Positions 53,244 through 62,981 are shown, counted from the stretch's first letter. The stretch is 64,000 nt of DNA from Natrinema salifodinae (GCF_900110455.1 NZ_FOIS01000004.1:620001-684000); one strand, 5' to 3'. Numbers and translations: made by a program. The notes: generated from the letters alone by a model not told the origin.

Positions 53244-54041
53244 TTACCGTTCGTTGACCGCGGTAACGGCGGTCTCGACCGCGTCACGCCACTGGGTGAG
53301 CAGTCCGCCGGCGGCCGCGAGGACGGCCGGGACGACGATCCCGCCGAACAGGATCGCGTCGATCGTCGCCGGACCGAACTCGACGTCGCTGATGACGTTG
53401 CCCTCGTCGTTGAAGAACTGGCTGTACTCGAGGGTCGCCACGTTGCCGAGGCTGGTCGACGAATCGCCGACGAGCGTCTGCACGAGCACGTCCTCGGAGT
53501 AGGTGTGGGTCATCAGGAACGCGGCGATCACCGCGAACGCGAGATACGGCGGGACGGCCGTCACGCCGGCTTTGACTGCTTCGACGGCGTCGTCGGCCTC
53601 GGTGTACCTCGCGACGGCGTATCCGGCGGCGACTACGGCGCCGACCGTCGCCAGGAAGAGGACCGTATCGATCAGGAAGAATGGCGGATTGGCGATGGCG
53701 GCGACGTTGTTCGGCGCGTCGGTGATCGTCGCGGACTCTCCCGCAGCCTCGAATCCGACGCCGAACGATGCGACGTAGCTCCAGCCAGCCGCCACCCACG
53801 AACTCACCAGGTCCGTGGCGACCACCGCCATGTCGTCGCTCGTCTGCTCCAGCGTGATCTCGGGCGTCGTCCGTGCGGACGCCACGAGCGTCACGAACAG
53901 GTGCGCGAAGTACGTCGCGACTACCGCGATCGCGCCGAACACCGCTCCCTCTTTGACGGGCAGGTCGCTTTCGTCGTCCTGTCGCCCCCGCTGCTGGTCT
54001 GCCGATTCCTCCTCGTAATCGAGCTGCTCCTCGGTTGACAT
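53244..54041 (-). CDS. Haloarchaeal membrane protein, function unknown
   Basis: A 265-residue protein with a short acidic N-terminus, about four hydrophobic segments (about residues 34-57, 112-140, 158-180 and 218-240) and an extracytoplasmic loop (about 57-105). ATG 54041 follows the box AATATTATAA (54063-54072) at leaderless distance. Like the gene at 50964 it pairs an acidic tail with four membrane segments, but I cannot confirm homology. Role unknown. Confidence 0.75.
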   Translation of the reverse strand: MSTEEQLDYEEESADQQRGRQDDESDLPVKEGAVFGAIAVVATYFAHLFVTLVASARTTPEITLEQTSDDMAVVATDLVSSWVAAGWSYVASFGVGFEAAGESATITDAPNNVAAIANPPFFLIDTVLFLATVGAVVAAGYAVARYTEADDAVEAVKAGVTAVPPYLAFAVIAAFLMTHTYSEDVLVQTLVGDSSTSLGNVATLEYSQFFNDEGNVISDVEFGPATIDAILFGGIVVPAVLAAAGGLLTQWRDAVETAVTAVNER

Positions 54042-54179
54042 CACCGATACGTCAAATAGGAGAATATTATAAGTTACGAGAAATTCTCTCAAGGCTAGGG
54101 TATCACAGGGGTGAGATGACGGCGGAACGGGGCGCTCGATGACGAACTATTTCTATCAGAAATTAGTATCGACAACTGA

Positions 54180-55430
54180 CTACTCGGAAAACAGACTCGT
54201 ATGCACCGGCGCGAACTCGCCGGTGTCGTCGGTCTCGGGCTCGGTGTCGGTGATCGCCCGACCCGCGAGTCCGTCCGCGAGCAGGCCCGACAGCGGCGGC
54301 CCGACTTTCTCCGGCTCGACCAGGAAGGCGTCGTGACCGTGATCGGACTCGACCACGTGGTGAGCCACGTCGACCTCCGCCTCTCGGCAGGCCTCGGCCA
54401 GTGACTCCGCCTGGTCGACCGTGAAGTGCCAGTCGCCGGTAAACGACACCAGAAGGAGCTCCCCCTCGAAGGCCGCGAGCGCGTCGGCGTCGCCCTCGTA
54501 GCCCGCCGAGAGGTCGAAGTCGTCCATCGCGCGGGTCATGTAGAGGTAGCTGTTCGCGTCGAACCGGTCGACGAACTTGTCGGCCTGGTAGTCCAGGTAG
54601 GACTCGACCTCCCGGTACGGGAAGAATGCGGCCGCGGGGTCCGGCGTCTCCTCGCGGACGGTCTCCCGACCCGCCGATCGGCGGCCGAACTTGCGGGCCA
54701 TCGAGTCCTTCGAGAGATACATGATGTGGCCGATCTGGCGCGCGCGGGCCAGGCCGTCCTCGGGTTCGGGGCCGCCGTAGTAGTGGCCCCCGTTCCAGTT
54801 CGGGTCGGACGTGATCGCCCGCCGGGCGACGGTATCGAGCGCGAGACACTGCGCGTCGAGGCGGGCGGCGGTCGCGACCGCGGCGGCGCGGTCGACGTCG
54901 TCGGGGTAGCGTCGCAGCCAGTCTAAGACGTTCATCCCGCCGACGCTGCCGCCGACGACGGCGCGGAGTCGCCCGATGCCGAGTTCGTCCAGCAGCCGCC
55001 GCTGGGCGCGGGTCCAGTCGCCGACCGTGACCGGCGGGAAGTCGGTGCCGTAGGGCTCGCCCGTTTCGGGGTTCTCGCTGGCGGGGCCGGTCGTCCCGTA
55101 ACAGGAGCCGGGCGCGTTCGCGCAGACGACGAAGTACTCGCTGGTGTCGATTGCCTTCCCGGGGCCGACGACGTCGCCCCACCAGGCGCGGGCCTGGCCG
55201 GCGGTGTCGTCGCCGGCGTCGGGGCGGCGCGCGACGTGGGAACTGCCGGTCAGCGCGTGACAGATCAGGACGGCGTTGCTTTCGGGCTGCACCCGATCGC
55301 TCGCGGAGCGTGGCTCCGCGCTGTCGCCGGTGAACTCGCCGTAGGTCTCGTAGGCGACCTCGAGCGAGGGGATCGTCTCGCCGGACTCGAATCGAAACTC
55401 CCCGAGGTCGACGGTGTCTCTCGTCGTCAC
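54180..55430 (-). CDS. metX: Homoserine O-acetyltransferase
   Basis: Makes O-acetylhomoserine (or O-succinylhomoserine) for methionine synthesis. The 416-residue alpha/beta-hydrolase has the nucleophile elbow [12 protein letters not shown] with the catalytic Ser, an Asp in the [11 protein letters not shown] region and the catalytic His in [14 protein letters not shown] or ATG starts near 55430 overlap the end of metY by 4 nt, so the genes are coupled, metY first. Acyl-donor specificity cannot be read by eye. Confidence 0.94.
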   Translation of the reverse strand: MTTRDTVDLGEFRFESGETIPSLEVAYETYGEFTGDSAEPRSASDRVQPESNAVLICHALTGSSHVARRPDAGDDTAGQARAWWGDVVGPGKAIDTSEYFVVCANAPGSCYGTTGPASENPETGEPYGTDFPPVTVGDWTRAQRRLLDELGIGRLRAVVGGSVGGMNVLDWLRRYPDDVDRAAAVATAARLDAQCLALDTVARRAITSDPNWNGGHYYGGPEPEDGLARARQIGHIMYLSKDSMARKFGRRSAGRETVREETPDPAAAFFPYREVESYLDYQADKFVDRFDANSYLYMTRAMDDFDLSAGYEGDADALAAFEGELLLVSFTGDWHFTVDQAESLAEACREAEVDVAHHVVESDHGHDAFLVEPEKVGPPLSGLLADGLAGRAITDTEPETDDTGEFAPVHTSLFSE

Positions 55431-56770
55431 GGACGCTCACCCGCTCCTCGACAGGCGCGTGTGGCCGCGTCGATCGCCTGCTCGAGATCGGCCAGGATGT
55501 CCGCGGGGTCCTCGATCCCGACCGACATCCGGATCAGGTCCTCCGTGACGCCGGCTTCCTCCCGTTCTTCCGGCGAGAGCTGGCCGTGGGTCGTGCTGGC
55601 GGGGTGGATCACGAGCGTCTTCGCGTCGCCGATGTTCGCGAGGAACTGAGCGACCTCGACGTTCTCGCAGAAGGCCTTGCCGGCCTCGAACCCCTCCCTA
55701 AGTCCGAACGCGACCATACCGCCGTAGTCGTCGAGGTACCGCCGCGCGTTGTCGTGGGTCGGGTGGTCCTCGAGCCCGGGGTAGGTGACCCAGGCGACGT
55801 CCTCGTGGTCGTCGAGGTACTCCGCGACGATCGCGGCGTTCTCGCAGTGTTTCTCGACGCGCAGGGGCATGGACTCGAGTCCCTGAAGGGTCTGCCAGGC
55901 GTCGAACGGTGACTGCTGGTTGCCGAGGCTGCGCAGCGAGCGGAACCTGGCCGCGGCGGCGAACGGCGCCTCGGGGAAGTCCCGTGAGAAGTCGACGTCG
56001 GGGTAGGCGTGGTTCGGCCCCGCGATCTCGTCGTAGCCGTGCTCGCCCCAGGGGAAGGTGCCGCCGTCGACGAGGACGCCGCCGACCGTGGTCCCGGAGC
56101 CGTGGAGCCACTTGGTCGTCGACTCCCAGACGACGTCGGCGCCGTGCTCGAGCGGCCGGCAGAGGGCGGGCGTCGCGAAGGTGTTGTCCACGACCAGCGG
56201 GACGCCGTTGTCGTGGGCGATCTCGGCGACGCGCTCGAAGTCGGGCGTGACCAGCGAGGGGTTGCCGACCGTCTCGACGTGGACGAAGGCGGTGTCCTCG
56301 TCGATGGCGTCCACGTATTCGTCGTACTCGCGGGTCGGGACGAACCGCGTCTCGATGTCCCGTCGGCTCGCGGTCTTCGAGAAGTAGGCCGTGGTCCCGC
56401 CGTAGGTGTCGGTCGAGCAGACTACGTTGTCGCCCGCTTCCGCGAGGATCAGGACCGCGGCGTCGAGCGCCGCCATGCCGCTGGCCGTCGCGACCGCGTC
56501 CGCGCCGCCTTCGAGGGCCGCCAGGCGCTTCTCGAGCGTGCGGACGGTCGGATTCGCGATGCGAGAGTAGATGTAGCCGTCGTCTTCGAGCGCGTACCGG
56601 TCGGCGGCGGTGTCGGCGTCCTCGAAGACGTAGGAGGTCGTCTGGTAGATCGGGGGTGCCATCGCGCCGGTCTCCGGATCGGGGGACTGGCCGGCGTGGA
56701 CGCTGCGCGTCCCGAGTCCGCGCTCGTTGTCGGAATCGGAGTCGTGCCCGTCGCTCGCGTCGTCGCTCAT
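55427..56770 (-). CDS. metY: O-acetylhomoserine sulfhydrylase
   Basis: Joins O-acetylhomoserine with sulfide to give homocysteine. The 447-residue PLP enzyme of the Cys/Met metabolism family has the Lys in [37 protein letters not shown], and the C-terminal [18 protein letters not shown] 56770 is chosen because a 12-bp palindrome and TATA box lie right upstream and the longer frame overlaps another gene's region. Together with metX it forms the direct-sulfhydrylation route; the metE/metH step lies elsewhere. Confidence 0.94.
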   Translation of the reverse strand: MSDDASDGHDSDSDNERGLGTRSVHAGQSPDPETGAMAPPIYQTTSYVFEDADTAADRYALEDDGYIYSRIANPTVRTLEKRLAALEGGADAVATASGMAALDAAVLILAEAGDNVVCSTDTYGGTTAYFSKTASRRDIETRFVPTREYDEYVDAIDEDTAFVHVETVGNPSLVTPDFERVAEIAHDNGVPLVVDNTFATPALCRPLEHGADVVWESTTKWLHGSGTTVGGVLVDGGTFPWGEHGYDEIAGPNHAYPDVDFSRDFPEAPFAAAARFRSLRSLGNQQSPFDAWQTLQGLESMPLRVEKHCENAAIVAEYLDDHEDVAWVTYPGLEDHPTHDNARRYLDDYGGMVAFGLREGFEAGKAFCENVEVAQFLANIGDAKTLVIHPASTTHGQLSPEEREEAGVTEDLIRMSVGIEDPADILADLEQAIDAATRACRGAGERP

Positions 56771-56774
56771 GTTT

Positions 56775-56803
56775 AGTATGCATACTACTCCAGGGACATA
56801 TGC
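56775..56803 (-). promoter_or_regulatory. Palindrome and TATA box of metYX
   Basis: AGTATGCATACT (56775-56786) is a perfect 12-bp palindrome, 4 nt before the metY ATG, and GCATATGTC (56796-56804) lies about 29 nt upstream as TATA. An operator over the transcription start would let a repressor block the operon directly. Confidence 0.6.
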
Positions 56804-56970
56804 GTCGCAGTAACGGCAAAATCCGCGGACTAGAGAATGCCACTCACGAAGGGTCGTCGCGTCACCCGACGCGGAAGCCGCCGTCTCCGAAAGCGAGATC
56901 TCTGCTCCCTCGTCGGTCCGTTTCGCTCGCAGGCCCAACTCCTACTGAGCGCCGGGGAGTCCGTCGATGC

Positions 56971-57309
56971 GTGCAAACCGTTTTCCACCTCATCGCCGAC
57001 GATCCGGAGCAGCAACGGACCGCACTCACCATCGCCGAGAACCTCACGCAGGACGAGTCCGTCGAGATGGACGATATCGCCATCGTCGCCCAGGCCGAGG
57101 GGATCGAGCCGCTGACGGCCGGCGGCGACGGCAGCGACGCGGTCGAATCGCTACTGGACGCGGGCGTCGCGGTCAAAGCCTGCGGGAACACCCTCGACCT
57201 GAAGGATCTCGCGGAATCCGATCTCGTCGACGGCGTCGAGACCGTCCCCTCCGGCGGCGGCGAACTCACCAGGCTGCAGAGCGAGGGCTACGCGTACATC
57301 CGGCCGTAG
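56971..57309 (+). CDS. DsrE-family protein
   Basis: A 112-residue single-domain protein of the DsrE/DsrF-like (YchN) fold, beginning MQTVFHLIADDPEQQRTAL, with KACGNTLDLKDLAESDLVDG in the C-terminal half. The Cys in the KACGNTL segment is the conserved sulfur-relay position. GTG 56971 is the start; the frame is open further upstream but unsupported. Divergent from metY, so possibly linked with sulfur metabolism; that is context, not proof. It overlaps the convergent lipoprotein gene at the end by 22 nt. Confidence 0.85.
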   Translation: MQTVFHLIADDPEQQRTALTIAENLTQDESVEMDDIAIVAQAEGIEPLTAGGDGSDAVESLLDAGVAVKACGNTLDLKDLAESDLVDGVETVPSGGGELTRLQSEGYAYIRP

Positions 57310-57866
57310 CGCCCCGTCGCTCCGCGCTCGCTGAGTTGCAGGTAGACGTCGAGCGTGGTATCCGCGTTGATCAGCCGCGCTTCGGCGCGATACCGCGCGA
57401 GGGTCGTCTCCGCGCCCAGGATCGAGACGGACGATTCGTCGACGGACTCGACGTCCTCGAGTTCGTCGTACCGGTCCTGAATAAGCTCGACCAAATCGTC
57501 GGTCGAGTAGTCACCGACGGGGTTGAACGTCTTCCCGAGGACCGACACCTGCGGCGTCGAGAGGACGGCGACGACCGCGGCCTGGATCCGGGTTAGCCCG
57601 ACCGCGTCGAGCGAGACGGCCCGGTCGTACTCGGCGTACCAGTTCCGGGCTTCGATGGTGCGTTCGATCCCGAAGCGACTGACGGTCCGCTCGATAACGA
57701 GCTCGTCGACGGTGTGTTCGTCGTAGCCGGTCCCGTCGAGCGTCGTCCCGGCGATCGTCGCCGGCGCCGAAGCCAGCGAGTCCCGGACGGTCCCGGTACA
57801 GCCGGCGACGAGTCCGCTTCCGGCAGCCGCGCCCGCCGCGAGTAGGTGCCTGCGCGTGACTGTCAT
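57288..57866 (-). CDS. Tat lipoprotein, function unknown
   Basis: A 192-residue exported protein with a Tat motif (TRRHLLAAGA) and lipobox Cys23 in GLVAGCTG, so membrane-anchored outside. The mature domain has strands with GTGYDEHTVDELVIERTV and VGDYSTDDLVELIQDRYD. I associate similar haloarchaeal lipoproteins with DUF6517, unverified. An ATTTTC box lies about 29 nt upstream of ATG 57866. Its 3' end overlaps the DsrE gene by 22 nt. Confidence 0.82.
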   Translation of the reverse strand: MTVTRRHLLAAGAAAGSGLVAGCTGTVRDSLASAPATIAGTTLDGTGYDEHTVDELVIERTVSRFGIERTIEARNWYAEYDRAVSLDAVGLTRIQAAVVAVLSTPQVSVLGKTFNPVGDYSTDDLVELIQDRYDELEDVESVDESSVSILGAETTLARYRAEARLINADTTLDVYLQLSERGATGRYGRMYA

Positions 57867-58009
57867 CGGAGAGGTCACGTCGGCTGAGACCGAAAATGCA
57901 TCGATCCGACAAGCAGTGTGGTTGGGAGTGACAGGATCCTGCGACACGTTCGCGGGACGATTTCGCCGAGACGATCGATTTGATAGGCTCGTAGCGCCAA
58001 GGGGCGCTC

Positions 58010-59248
58010 GTGCACTCGAGTGACCGCGACCGGGCCGTACTCGCCGCCCTCGTCTTCGCGGTGTTGTTCTCGCAGGTGTTGCTGTATCCGGGCGTGGCGA
58101 CGCTCGTGGCGGCGCTGGGTGCCGACGCCTCCGCGTCGGCGCTCGCCGCGACGCCGCTCGACGCGAGCATGTGGTTCCTCGTCGCGGAGTTCGCCGCCTA
58201 CGTCGCCTTCGTCGGCGTCTGGGGCCTGGCGAGCGACGCGACCGGTCGCCGCGCGCCCTTCATCGTCGTCGGCTCGCTGGCCGGGGCCGTCGGTTACGTC
58301 GCCCTCGCGGCCGTCCCGCTCGTGGGCTCGATCCCCTTCGAGGGCGTCCTCCTCGTGCGAATCTTCCAGGGCGCGATGACCATCGGCGCGTTCTCCCTGA
58401 CGATGACCATGCTGATGGACCTCCGGGGCGGTCACGGCCGGAACATGGGAGCGGCGGGGATCGCCATCGGTCTCGGCGCCGCCCTCGGCGCGCCCGTCGG
58501 CGGGCAACTGACGGAGTTTCACCCGCTCGCCCCGTTGCTCGTCGCCGGCGGGTTGCTCGTCTGCGTGGGGGGCCTCGTCTCTCGGGTCGGGGACCGCGCG
58601 CCAGGCGCCGACGACCGTCGGACCGCCCGCGCGCTCGTCGAGAACGTCCGACAGCGGCCGACGCTGTCGATCCCCTACGCGTTCGGGTTCGTCGATCGGC
58701 TCACCGCAGGCTTTTTCGCGCTCGTCGGGACGCTGTATTTCCAGGAGACGTTCGGCCTCGACGCCGGGGCGACCGGGCTCTTGCTGGCGTGTTTCTTCGC
58801 GCCGTTCGCCCTCTTGCAGTACCCGATGGGGGCCCTCTCGGACCGGATCGGCCGGACGATCCCGATCGTCGTCGGCTCGCTATGTTACGGCGGCGGCATC
58901 CTCGTCGTCGGGGCTGCGCCCTCGGTCCCGACCGCCGCGGCCGCGATGGTCGGCGTCGGCGTCCTCGGCGCGCTGGTTTCCCCCGCGACGATGGCGCTGG
59001 TGACGGACCTGGCCGACGAGAGCGAGCGCGGGATCGCGATGGCGGGGTTCAATCTCGCCGGGAGCCTGGGGTTTCTCAGCGGGTTCCTCGTCGGCGGGAT
59101 CGTCGCCGGCGCCCACGGCTACGACCTGGCCTTTCTGGTCGTCGGCGGCCTCGAGATCGCGATCGCCGTCGTCACGGTGCCCGTGTTCCTGCGACTCTCG
59201 CTCGAGCGGGCCGAACGATTCAGGCCAGGTGACCGGGGCGACGCCTGA
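58010..59248 (+). CDS. MFS transporter
   Basis: A 412-residue 12-helix major facilitator. The first-half motif-A equivalent reads GLASDATGRRAPFIV and the second-half one is GALSDRIGRTIPIV. GTG 58010 starts right after TTGATAGG (57980-57987), a TATA-type site. Drug or metabolite export are both possible; no substrate-specific motif is visible. Confidence 0.92.
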   Translation: MHSSDRDRAVLAALVFAVLFSQVLLYPGVATLVAALGADASASALAATPLDASMWFLVAEFAAYVAFVGVWGLASDATGRRAPFIVVGSLAGAVGYVALAAVPLVGSIPFEGVLLVRIFQGAMTIGAFSLTMTMLMDLRGGHGRNMGAAGIAIGLGAALGAPVGGQLTEFHPLAPLLVAGGLLVCVGGLVSRVGDRAPGADDRRTARALVENVRQRPTLSIPYAFGFVDRLTAGFFALVGTLYFQETFGLDAGATGLLLACFFAPFALLQYPMGALSDRIGRTIPIVVGSLCYGGGILVVGAAPSVPTAAAAMVGVGVLGALVSPATMALVTDLADESERGIAMAGFNLAGSLGFLSGFLVGGIVAGAHGYDLAFLVVGGLEIAIAVVTVPVFLRLSLERAERFRPGDRGDA

Positions 59249-59375
59249 CCGACCGCTAGCGACTGTCGAACCGAACGCCCGCCGGAGACTGTAATTCGTT
59301 TCTTGTGTATGCAGTCACATAACACTGTAACCGAGAAGGTATCAATTTTTATGTGCGAGGGACCAACTCCCGGTG

Positions 59376-59918
59376 ATGGCACGAGATAATCCGATCTCAC
59401 GGCGGACAGCGATGAAGCTCACGGGAGCGGCGGCCTCGACCGCGCTCGTCGCCGGCTGCAGCAGCGGCGGCGACGGCGACGACGGCGGGGACGGCAGCGG
59501 TGACGGGGACAGTGGCGGCGAAACCTACACGATCGAGTCCGGTACGGAGATCCTGTTCCGCGCCGAGAACATGTCCTGGCACGGGAAGAACCCGTCTGAC
59601 ATCGAAGACGTCGAAAACCCGACGATCGAGCTCACCGAGGGCGAAACCTACACGATCGGTTGGGACGAGGGCGACGGCAGCGGCCACAACTTCGAAATCT
59701 GGAACGACAACGAAGAGATTGTTGAAGATTACACGACGGATACCATTTCCGAGCCGGGCGACAGTCAGGTTTACGAGATCGAGGTCACAAGCGAGATGGC
59801 CGAATACGTCTGCGACCCCCACTCCACGTCCGGTATGCGTGGCACCATCGAGACCACGAGCGGTGACGGCGGCGATGGCGGCGACAGCGGTAACGAGTCC
59901 AACGAATCCAGCGAGTGA
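59376..59918 (+). CDS. Halocyanin-like copper lipoprotein
   Basis: A 180-residue exported blue-copper protein. The N-terminus has a Tat motif (ISRRTAMK), and Cys28 of VAGCSS is the lipobox. A Gly/Asp/Ser-rich linker (about 30-50) leads to one plastocyanin-like domain with copper ligands His104, Cys146, His149 and Met154 (CDPHSTSGM). Halocyanins carry electrons near the membrane respiratory chain. TTTTTATG (59346-59353) is a TATA site at leaderless distance. The C-terminus is a Gly/Asp/Asn-rich tail. Confidence 0.93.
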   Translation: MARDNPISRRTAMKLTGAAASTALVAGCSSGGDGDDGGDGSGDGDSGGETYTIESGTEILFRAENMSWHGKNPSDIEDVENPTIELTEGETYTIGWDEGDGSGHNFEIWNDNEEIVEDYTTDTISEPGDSQVYEIEVTSEMAEYVCDPHSTSGMRGTIETTSGDGGDGGDSGNESNESSE

Positions 59919-60216
59919 GGTCGCCGATTAACGGCTCTCGGCACGGCGTCTGCTGCCGCAGCCGATAAACCCGCTACACTTCCCGTTCTTCTGATCGCTT
60001 TTCGTGACCGCGGTTATCCGTCCCGTCACGATTGGCGGGGACACGTCCATACTCCGTCCGGTTCGCTTCGATACAATCTGCCGCATTATGTGCCGGTCTC
60101 ACCCCGGACGCCTTCCTCGCGGGGGTCGCTCCACCAGTCGGCCGTCCCGTTCTCGATGCGGCATCAAAAGTACCATACCGTCTCGTGAACCAGTAGGCCG
60201 TACTCAGGTGGTTTCC

Positions 60217-61329
60217 GTGACTAAGAAACGCGAATACAAAGCCAACTATCCCGACAAGACGCTGTACATCCCGGGCCCGACCGAGGTGCGCGAGGACGTC
60301 ATCGCGGAGATGAGCCAGCCGATGTTCGGCCACCGGATGGACCGGATGACCGACCTCTATACGACCATCGTCGAGGACACCAAGACGTTCCTCGACACCG
60401 ACAACGACGTCATCGTCCTCACGGGCTCGGGGACCGAGTTCATGGAGAGCTCGATCCTCAACCTCGTCGACGAGGACGTCCTCGTGACGACCTGCGGCAG
60501 CTTCAGCGAGCGCCAGGCGAACGTCGCCGAGCGGCTCGGCAAGAACGTCGACACCCTCGAGTACGAGTGGGGCCAGGCGGTCAAGCCCGAGGGGGTCCGC
60601 GACGCCCTCGAAGAAAGCGACACCGACTACGACGCCGTCACCTGCGTGATGAACGAGTCCTCGACCGGCGTCCGGAATCCGATCGAGGAGATCGGCGACG
60701 TCGTCGCGGAGTATCCGGACACCTACTTCATCGTCGACGCCGTCTCGGCGCTGGGCGGCGACTACGTCGACATCGACCAGCACAACATCGACGTCATCTT
60801 CACGTCGGTCCAGAAGGCCTTCGCCATGCCGCCGGGCCTGGCGGTCTGCGTCGTCAGCGACGAGGCCTACGAGCGCGAACTCGAGAGCGAGTCGGCGTCG
60901 TGGTACGGCGGCTTCCAGCGGTCGCTCGACTACTACGATCGAAAGGGCCAGACCCACTCCACGCCGGCGATTCCCGTCATGCTGGCCTACCGCAAGCAGA
61001 TGAAACACATGCTCGAGGAGGGCCACGACGCGCGCGATCAGCGCCACCGGGAGATGGCCGAGTACACGCGCGAGTGGGCCCGCGAGCACTTCGATATGTT
61101 CCCCGAGGAGGGCTACGAGTCTCAGACGGTGAGCTGTATCGAGAACACGCAGGGGATCGACGTCGCCGCGACCATCGAGGCCGTCTCCGAGGAGTACGAC
61201 ATGGTCTTCTCGAACGGCTACGGCTCGCAACTCGGCGAGGAGACGTTCCGCATCGGCCACATGGGCGAACACGACCGCGAGTCGATCGAGGCGCTGACCG
61301 ACGCCATCGAAGACGTCGCCGGGTTGTAA
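60217..61329 (+). CDS. Class V PLP aminotransferase (alanine-glyoxylate/serine-pyruvate type)
   Basis: A 370-residue protein of fold type I, class V. It has YIPGPTEVREDV at the N-terminus, GSGTEFMESS in the PLP-phosphate region, DAVSALGGDYVD with the cofactor Asp, and SVQKAFAMPPGL with the Schiff-base Lys. GTG 60217 (MTKKREYKANY) is the start; another in-frame GTG is at 60208. The substrate may be alanine, serine or glyoxylate; many haloarchaeal members are annotated with serine-glyoxylate or alanine-glyoxylate activity. Cytoplasmic. Confidence 0.9.
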   Translation: MTKKREYKANYPDKTLYIPGPTEVREDVIAEMSQPMFGHRMDRMTDLYTTIVEDTKTFLDTDNDVIVLTGSGTEFMESSILNLVDEDVLVTTCGSFSERQANVAERLGKNVDTLEYEWGQAVKPEGVRDALEESDTDYDAVTCVMNESSTGVRNPIEEIGDVVAEYPDTYFIVDAVSALGGDYVDIDQHNIDVIFTSVQKAFAMPPGLAVCVVSDEAYERELESESASWYGGFQRSLDYYDRKGQTHSTPAIPVMLAYRKQMKHMLEEGHDARDQRHREMAEYTREWAREHFDMFPEEGYESQTVSCIENTQGIDVAATIEAVSEEYDMVFSNGYGSQLGEETFRIGHMGEHDRESIEALTDAIEDVAGL

Positions 61330-61464
61330 CGCGTCGCTCGACGGCGACAATCGAAATCGGGCCGCACACATCCGTAGCGACGACCGCCTGGCGCCCGGAG
61401 TCGCGTCGGAGGGTCTCTCTAAATCGAAGGAGATTTTATTTCTCCGACAGGACGGTCCGTAGTC

Positions 61465-61887
61465 ATGTATTCGCGTCGGCGCGTCCTTCAACTGGGAAGT
61501 GCCTCCGTACTCGCAGGGCTGGCCGGATGGACGGTACTGACCGTTACCGGGGGAATCGGATTCAGACTCAGGAATTACACGAGCGAATCCTACGAGGCGC
61601 GCGTCACAATCGAATTCTACGGCCGAACGGCGTTCGAGCGGACGTATCGATTACCGGCCGCGAGCGGAGCGGACCCGTTCGTCCGCACGGAGAAGAACGC
61701 TATCTCGAACGCTCCGAACGGAGCGACCTATACCGCCACCCTATTTCTCGACGGCAAAGCGGAACAAACCATCAGCGCGACCGTGGACTGCACCGACCGC
61801 GACGAACAAGAGATCGACGAAGAAATCGATATCGACGTCGGATTCGGCGGAGACGATTCGATTCTGATGGCTGATTCCAACTGTTAG
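61465..61887 (+). CDS. Tat-signal exported protein, function unknown
   Basis: A 140-residue protein with a Tat-type N-terminus (SRRRVLQLGSASVLAG) and no lipobox, so it may be released or kept by an uncut signal. The mature part is beta-rich, with YTSESYEARVTIEF and a loop ending at FVRTEKNAIS, perhaps an immunoglobulin-like fold. Two Cys near the end may form a disulfide. ATTTTATTT at 61433-61441 is at TATA distance. I do not recognise the family. Confidence 0.8.
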   Translation: MYSRRRVLQLGSASVLAGLAGWTVLTVTGGIGFRLRNYTSESYEARVTIEFYGRTAFERTYRLPAASGADPFVRTEKNAISNAPNGATYTATLFLDGKAEQTISATVDCTDRDEQEIDEEIDIDVGFGGDDSILMADSNC

Positions 61888-62020
61888 ATTTGTACGCGTA
61901 CTGCTCAGCGCCCTTCACCTCGTCCGAACACCGTCTCAAAAAACGTCAGTGCGATAGCGCCGTCCGATCGGTTTCGACGGCGACACTACCGCGATGACGG
62001 CTCGCCGTTCCGAGGGGGTG

Positions 62021-62266
62021 TCACTCCGCTTCCGTCGGAGAGCGCGTCCCGGGATCGGTCGCGACCGCGATCATCCCGATCCCGGCGACGCAGTCGGGGC
62101 AGTACGACCGGGTAACGGCTTCGTAGCGGTCGTCGAGTGCGGGACACGGCTCGCTCGAGAGGCGGATCATCCGGTCGTCATAAATCGACTCGCCGCAGCG
62201 ATGGCAGGCGTCTGCGAGGGGGTCGTCGACGCTCGTCGCGTCGGCGTCGCCGCTTCTGGCGGTCAT
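62021..62266 (-). CDS. Small CxxC zinc-binding protein
   Basis: An 81-residue protein with CHRCGE and, after about 35 residues, CPDCVAG. The four Cys form a probable zinc ribbon, and C at LSSEPCPAL may add to it. It starts at ATG 62266; the frame extends upstream without support. Similar short zinc proteins are common in Halobacteria. The last 20 residues are polar. Function unknown. Confidence 0.75.
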   Translation of the reverse strand: MTARSGDADATSVDDPLADACHRCGESIYDDRMIRLSSEPCPALDDRYEAVTRSYCPDCVAGIGMIAVATDPGTRSPTEAE

Positions 62267-62981
62267 CGTCACGGCCTCCGTGGTCGTCGACCGGAAGACT
62301 GCTGATCGAGGCGGTGTCGATCCGCGCGGCTCCGGCTTCGACTCCGGGCTCGACTTCGACTCCGTCTCCAACTCCGACTCGCGGCGGTGCGGCCGCCGTC
62401 GGGGGATGCGAGTTGATCGCGAACGATACCGCTCCGTCGTGCGAGACCTTTTTGTCTCGGTAGCAGTAATGGAAACATGGCAACCAAGTGCTCGCTTGGA
62501 AGCCACACGTCTCGGGTGTTCCTGCACCCGGGGCATTTCGTACGCATGCCCCCGCGTCCGGTTTTGGAGCGCGCGGCTTCCATCGTGACAGATGATCTGA
62601 ATTATAATATAACTACTGGTGGCCGTCGGAAGAAGGTCTCTATCACGGGACGCTCTCGGCGAACGCCGTCGGCGCTCGCGGGCCGACGATTGACCCGAAA
62701 CGAGCGTAGCGAGCGGAGGGACGGAGGAATGTTCTTGCGAGCGACCGCGAACGAGCGCTCGGAAGACGCGAAACGTCTTCCGACGCGTTTGATCGAAACT
62801 GCACCGAGCGAAGCTCCGCGATGCCCAACCGGTGCTCCGCACTCGGTTGCTAATTTTGCGAAGAGCGTCACGTGGTGTGGCGAAGCCACCAGCGCGACAG
62901 ACCGTGGTTCGAAACGCCGTCGGCGTTTCGTCACCGCGAAAGACGCGTCGCGTCTTTCGAACGACAGCGGAAAATTTCGAG
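62267..62981. other. Long spacer between the zinc protein and aIF-1A
   Basis: A 715-nt stretch without a well-supported gene. AT-rich GAATTATAATATAAC at 62598-62612 is a strong TATA for the minus strand, about 27 nt before an ATG at 62583. The frame there (104 residues, CPGCRN near the start) becomes Arg/Ser-rich and looks non-coding after about 45 residues. A second minus frame ending near 62180 has coding-like third positions. One decayed gene with a frameshift is possible. The part 62640-62981 is dense in hairpins. Confidence 0.5.
62761..62959. repeat. Cluster of short perfect inverted repeats
   Basis: At least four hairpins: 62761-62781 (8-nt arms GGAAGACG/CGTCTTCC), about 62877-62890 (GTGGC-GAA-GCCAC), 62910-62930 (10-nt arms CGAAACGCCG/CGGCGTTTCG) and 62937-62959 (11-nt arms CGAAAGACGCG/CGCGTCTTTCG). 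GAA and single-T loops dominate. Confidence 0.7.

Noticed and set aside
59974-61491. 505-codon open frame on the minus strand
   Set aside because: Antisense to the class V aminotransferase, which has the PLP Lys and full family pattern.
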